NCBI RefSeq assembly: GCF_014633365.1
Contig: NC_068347.1
Span: 31,910,116-31,974,115, forward strand
Origin: Diospyros lotus
Lineage: Eukaryota; Streptophyta; Magnoliopsida; Ericales; Ebenaceae
DNA: 64,000 bases
Reading direction: 5' to 3'
Each line of letters begins with the position of its first letter. Position 1 is the first letter of the stretch. This document shows positions 59,704-64,000 of the stretch, one piece after another. Under the pieces are notes generated by a model, which did no database searches, was not told the origin of the DNA, and was given only the letters and a program-made list of their open reading frames with translations. The translations under genes were made by a program, and so were the position numbers.

Positions 59704-61980
59704 TGGAAAGGGGATGAATGGCTGGTGGCGGTGCGTCAGATTCCGGCGATATGTTTCTAATTAGATATCCGTTACTCTAAAAAGGAGAAAGAAAAAAGGA
59801 GAGGGAATTGCAAGAGCCGCCGGAAAAAAAGGAAGTATGTAAAAATGGCCGACATGAACGACAGAATTGAGTGGATTGGAGGAGAAGACCAGAAATAGAA
59901 GGCGGCGGCGGTTTCGCACTGCCTATATTATGGCCATGCATGCATGCCAACACCACCACCAACCACCCAACCAACTAAACACACACCTCACCCATATATA
60001 TATTATATGTATATATTGCTTCATGCTTCCATCTTCTTCCTTTGGCTCCTCTTATTTTTCTGATTTTATTATTGACAAAATACATATTTTAATTTATATT
60101 TTTGTTATTTATACGTTTAAATTTTTTATTATTTTAAAAATACTATTATAATTTCGAGTTAATTTTAAGTCAATTGACTTAAAATTATATAATTCATGAA
60201 TATTTTTAAAATAACTAAAAATTTAAGTGTCTAAATAAAAAAACATATAAGTATATGGATTAAAATATATATTTATTACTTTATTATATATGTATATATA
60301 TATATTTTCTCAGACAATTTGTAGACCCCAAAATAACTCAAAATAAATTATAACTACGTACATGACCTAAGATGGAACCAATTCCAATCCTGAAGTTAAT
60401 GGGCATGATGACTATTTAATCACAAATGGCAGCAACACAGTATTAATTCAATATAGTAAACTGGTATGGAATTAATCATCATGGGTGGCTCACGTAATGA
60501 GTGAGTTATCTTTCGAAGATCGTGTCTGGTTATTTTCATTTTTTTACTGTAAATATTTTTACAATTTTCTATGAACCAATGGTTGTTTACCATTCACTAA
60601 GGAAGCACAGGTGGCTTTATATTGATATTGAACGCTAAATAATACTTTCATAATAGTGGTAATCTATTATTTTTTTTTTAATGAATAATGGTATTCGGTT
60701 AACCCCCTAGAAAATATCCAAAATATCCTTTGTTAAAATTTTAACCATCAATGAAAAAGAAGAATTAACAATGGAAGTTGGGTTTTCATCACAGCTTCTC
60801 TCAGATTCCTGTCGTTCCTGCAATTCAATGCCACCCACAAGCAAAAGCTTCATATAGCTCACAACAATCAGAGGGTTGAGATTGATAGATCCAACTGAGC
60901 ATAAATAAATTGGCAACAGACCCATAACTGGAGCATCATTCATCTACATGTCCGAAAGAGTTGAATCAAAAGCATCCCCGCAACAGAGAGGAAATAAATC
61001 TCCCAGTGCCTAAATGGGAGATGAAAGAACACAAGAGTGCAAATTCATATAACAAGAGCCCTAACAGCATATTCAATTCAGGATATGGCAGAAAAAGGGA
61101 AATGCATTCACCTAGCTACTAACAATACATACAACGGGTAAGCAATCATCAATATGTTATTTTGCCCATAATTCTCAAAATTATACACAAAATGAAACAT
61201 ATAATAACAAAACGCACCTCAAACAGATATTTTGGCTCAGGAAACTCATTTTCTTATCCACAAAAAACAGGGAAGTTGCAAGTAGAAAAGGAGAAACATG
61301 TAACTGCATTTACAATACTTCAATCAAAACTGGAAAATAACAGCCCCTGACAGGTCACAAAGAAATCTCAGTATATTTGGCAGGTAAATTCATCATCAAA
61401 ATTCATAGGTTCCTGGAAGGGAATCAACACTTAAAACAAAGTATTAAGATCCTGATTTCAAAAAGGGCATCCCATCACCATCAACATAATGTACAACACA
61501 GGATGACAACATGTTAACTGTACAAGTGTGCCCCATTTTCCAGCAAACAAAAATTGAAAATCTGTTGACTCTCTAACTAGTGAATGCACGAATTATTGTT
61601 GGACTTCTAAAGAATCTGGAATCAGGACTAACTGCTAAGCCCCTAAAGCAGACTCAAAGATTTTGTCCTGAAATTAACCAAAAATTTAGCCTAGCTGGTT
61701 TACTTTAACATACCACAGGTTGTTCAGCATTGAAAGATCCATCAGTTCATATTAACGTAACTGAATGAAGAGCCTGAGACTTGATATCCAAAAGGTGCTG
61801 ATGCCTGATGCCCAGAAATCGACTGTACCAGCATGGCCTGGTTTCTGTATGACCATTCTCTAGCCCATGCATCAGGCCAACCCAGACAACTCCAAGTCCC
61901 AATCCACGTTAAACATAGTCCTACTAGAAGCTTGTGTTTCAGCTATGAGAGGGCAGCGCTTTAGAACTTGAGCATCTCAT
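59704..61980. other. unc-13 promoter region and intergenic DNA
   Basis: Contains CATGCATGCATG (59935-59946, RY-like) about 230 bases upstream of the unc-13 start, and AT-rich DNA to about 60700. I see no supported gene from 60700 to 61980; this may be intron or 3' UTR of the hnRNP1-like gene. Confidence 0.45.
60065..60300. mobile_element. AT-rich fold-back element, copy 3
   Basis: The two halves are imperfect inverted repeats (AATTTTTTATTATTTTAAAAA against TATTTTTAAAATAACTAAAAA), folding about a 28-bp perfect palindrome centred in AATTTTAAGTCAATTGAC (60160-60187). The phrases recall the elements near 24.9 and 37.7 kb. Confidence 0.55.
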
Positions 61981-62002
61981 CTCCTGTACAAGACAAGACC
62001 AA

Positions 62003-62960
62003 ATACAGGGGGAAATGATTATGCCACTTTTAAAGTTGGAACTACCACTACGACTATGGCTATCCATTACGAAGTGATCAACCAAGTTTCCTACAGCTCC
62101 ATTCCTAGCAGCAAGCAGCCTCACTATATAACTGCATTCCTACTTAATAAAAAGCAAATATGACTAATATAATCAACATATTAAATTTTTAATCATGAAT
62201 CCACTATAGCAACTAAATTTTTTCTAAAATGACCATAGATGAAACACTAACTCCAAAACATTAAGGAAATTCTCAAGTGTAACCAAACAACTATCACTAC
62301 AAAGTGATCAACTAAAACTACGTCGAGAGTAAATACAGGAGGAAATGATTATGCCACTTTCAAAGTTCAACTACCACTATGATTATGGCTATCCATTATG
62401 CAATGATCAACCAAGTTTCCTACAGCTCCATTCCTAGCAGCAAGCAGCCTCACTATATAACTGCATTCCTACTTAATAAAAAGCAAATATGACTAATATA
62501 ATCAATATATTAAATTTTTAATCATGAATCCACTATAGCAACTAAAATATTTTCTAAAATGACCATAGATGAAACACTAACTCCCAAACACTAAGGAAAT
62601 TCTCAAATGTAAGTTATGTAACCAAACAACTATCACTACAAAGTGATCAACTAAAACTATGTCGAGAGTAAATACAGGACATGATTTTGCCACTTTCAAA
62701 GTTCAACTACCACTATGATTATCGCTATCCATTACGCAATGATCAACCAAGTTTTCTAAAGCTCTATTCCTAGCGCTAGCAGTTAGAAACCTCACTATAT
62801 AACTGCAGTCCTACTTAAGAAAACAAGAAACCAACTAATATCTTCAACATATTAAAGTATTAATCATGAATCCATAATACCAACTAAAATCCTGCTAAAA
62901 TGGCCATAGATGAAACACCAGTTCCAAAACATTCTCAAATGTAACCACACCACATACATA
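62003..62960. repeat. Tandem triplication of a ~330-bp unit
   Basis: Units begin at 62003, 62333 and 62672 with ATACAGG, followed by ATGATT.TGCCACTTT.AAAGTT, CCTCACTATATAACTGCA and CATAGATGAAACAC. Copies 1 and 2 are nearly identical, and copy 3 has diverged and lost about 40 bases. It lies just downstream of the hnRNP1-like coding end, so it may be in a 3' UTR or a UTR intron. Confidence 0.9.
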
Positions 62961-63286
62961 ATGTTTAACATAAGCTAGCATAGCTCTAACACTATGAAAA
63001 GAACGGCTCCAGATTAGCAAATAGCAAATAGCACATATATGAGCAAGCCCAATTTAAACTACAGTCAAGCAATTACTAAAGAAAGACAATTCAACATCTC
63101 AAATTACTACTTATTATGCTCTATTCAAGTAGCTACAGAAAACTATGGGAGTCAAGCAATCCAACCAGTCCCAATGCTTGTAATGAGATCTAACAAAAGT
63201 CAGCCCTCCTGCCAGAAGCACAGTAATAGCATTTACTGCATGTACTCAGATCAAAAAGGTGTCCTGGCCAAAGTTGAATTAACAAA

Positions 63287-64000
63287 TCACTGTTGTTGAG
63301 CCTGTCGAGTAGGAGCACCGCCATAACCAAGATGTGCACCATGAGCTCCATTTACCTGAACCCCATAATTTCCAGAAGTTTGAGAGGGGTCAGACCTCCA
63401 TCCTGGAATTCCATACCCTGCATTTACATTCACATCACCATAGCTACCACCCATATAGCCTCCACCTTGCAGCTCTCCACCACCACCCCCAGCAGAAGCA
63501 TTGCTATTTGGAACACTGCCAGCTCGACCTCCAACAGCACCATATGCAGCTTGATTTGCATATGAACCATCAGCCCCTCCATATCCACCATAACCATAAC
63601 CTTGGTTCCCATATCCTGAAGGTCCACCTGGAGACTGAGCTGTGGCTGCTGTCATGGGCCCACCGGTACCAGGACCACCACCACTTGCATTAGGGGTACC
63701 CCAAGGAGAAGCATTTCCATACCCCACAGCCCCATACCCAGAAGGAGTCTGAGAGCTCCACGAATTTCGAGGGGCACCTGGTGGACCACCTCCATAACCA
63801 GGACTAGGAACATTTGGGTTTCCATAGGCCCCACCATGAGGGCCACCATATCCTGGATTGGTACCACCATAACCACTGTAACCACCATAGCCCATACTGT
63901 TACTGGCTGGAGAATACCCATAACCAGGAGCACTAAATGCAGAAGAACCATAAGGAGGAAACCCTCCAGTATTCTGAGAATGCATATACCTGTTGGAATC
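63287..64000 (-). CDS. C-terminal exon of an hnRNP1-like RNA-binding protein (partial)
   Basis: The minus-strand frame is open to the window edge and begins DSNRYMHSQNTGG, ending RQAQQQ then stop at 63287. About 237 residues are visible, dominated by GYG, GGY and PSGYG repeats, a Gly/Tyr-rich low-complexity (prion-like) tail. The lead-in DSNRYM.. QNTGG.PPYG and the ending RQ.QQQ match plant heterogeneous nuclear ribonucleoprotein 1-type proteins (Arabidopsis At4g14300 and At2g33410, from memory), whose two RRM domains would be encoded beyond position 64000. The expected role is nuclear RNA binding in processing or transport. The gene continues outside the window, so its start and length cannot be given. 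Confidence 0.88.
   Translation of the reverse strand, partial: DSNRYMHSQNTGGFPPYGSSAFSAPGYGYSPASNSMGYGGYSGYGGTNPGYGGPHGGAYGNPNVPSPGYGGGPPGAPRNSWSSQTPSGYGAVGYGNASPWGTPNASGGGPGTGGPMTAATAQSPGGPSGYGNQGYGYGGYGGADGSYANQAAYGAVGGRAGSVPNSNASAGGGGGELQGGGYMGGSYGDVNVNAGYGIPGWRSDPSQTSGNYGVQVNGAHGAHLGYGGAPTRQAQQQ

Noticed and set aside
63293..63693. Plus-strand His-rich frames over the hnRNP1-like exon
   Set aside because: They are antisense translations of Gly/Tyr repeats.
1..64000. CRISPR arrays, prokaryotic operons, tRNA or rRNA genes, organelle insertions
   Set aside because: No repeat-spacer pattern, ribosome-binding-site-led gene clusters, convincing cloverleaf or rRNA motif was seen by eye on either strand.

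Overview
The window is nuclear DNA of a flowering plant, most likely a eudicot. The evidence is spliced genes with GT-AG introns whose products are plant-specific (KIN-10 kinesin, GTE bromodomain factor, NPF transporter, plant unc-13/DUF810 protein, hnRNP1-type RNA-binding protein), AT-rich intergenic DNA and several classes of plant transposon. I cannot name the species. All exon structures were built by eye from splice signals and remembered family sequences.

Layout. (1) 1-9960: a complete but dead Ty3/gypsy chromovirus (Tekay/Del type) in minus orientation at 303-9521, with two ~1.9 kb LTRs and a perfect 5-bp target duplication. It carries a small nested solo LTR at 4095-4426 and sits in what looks like an intron or UTR of an older gene. 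(2) 9961-13281: AT-rich intergenic DNA. (3) 13282-24045: a divergent pair, the phragmoplast kinesin KIN-10A (minus, six exons) and an At4g14310-like gene (plus, three exons), sharing a promoter region of about 1.5 kb with an MSA-like, an E2F-like and TCP/site II motifs. (4) 25474-34307: a GTE1/GTE6-type bromodomain gene (plus, about nine coding exons, one probable GC-AG intron). (5) 34429-35359: a small intronless conserved plant gene. (6) 35360-46820: about 11 kb of intergenic DNA with fold-back AT-rich elements, an LTR-derived fragment and a hAT-type element. (7) 46827-51285: an NPF5-type transporter with a duplicated first exon and a third, inverted exon fragment between the copies. (8) 51286-56240: repeats, including a TIR element that contains a second hAT-type element and a 90-bp perfect palindrome. 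(9) 56241-59703: a plant unc-13 homolog (minus, five exons). (10) 61980-64000: a ~330-bp tandem triplication, then the last exon of an hnRNP1-like gene (minus) that runs off the window.

Context. KIN-10A, the At4g14310-like gene and the hnRNP1-like gene correspond from memory to Arabidopsis At4g14330, At4g14310 and At4g14300. The unc-13 homolog plus the hnRNP1-like gene correspond to At2g33420 and At2g33410. The window therefore looks like a merged version of two Arabidopsis paralogous blocks, expanded here by transposons. I see no operon-like, CRISPR, phage or prokaryotic system. The most unusual structures are the NPF first-exon duplication, the sharing of one sequence module between a retrotransposon LTR and hAT-type elements, and the nested palindromic repeats near 53 kb.
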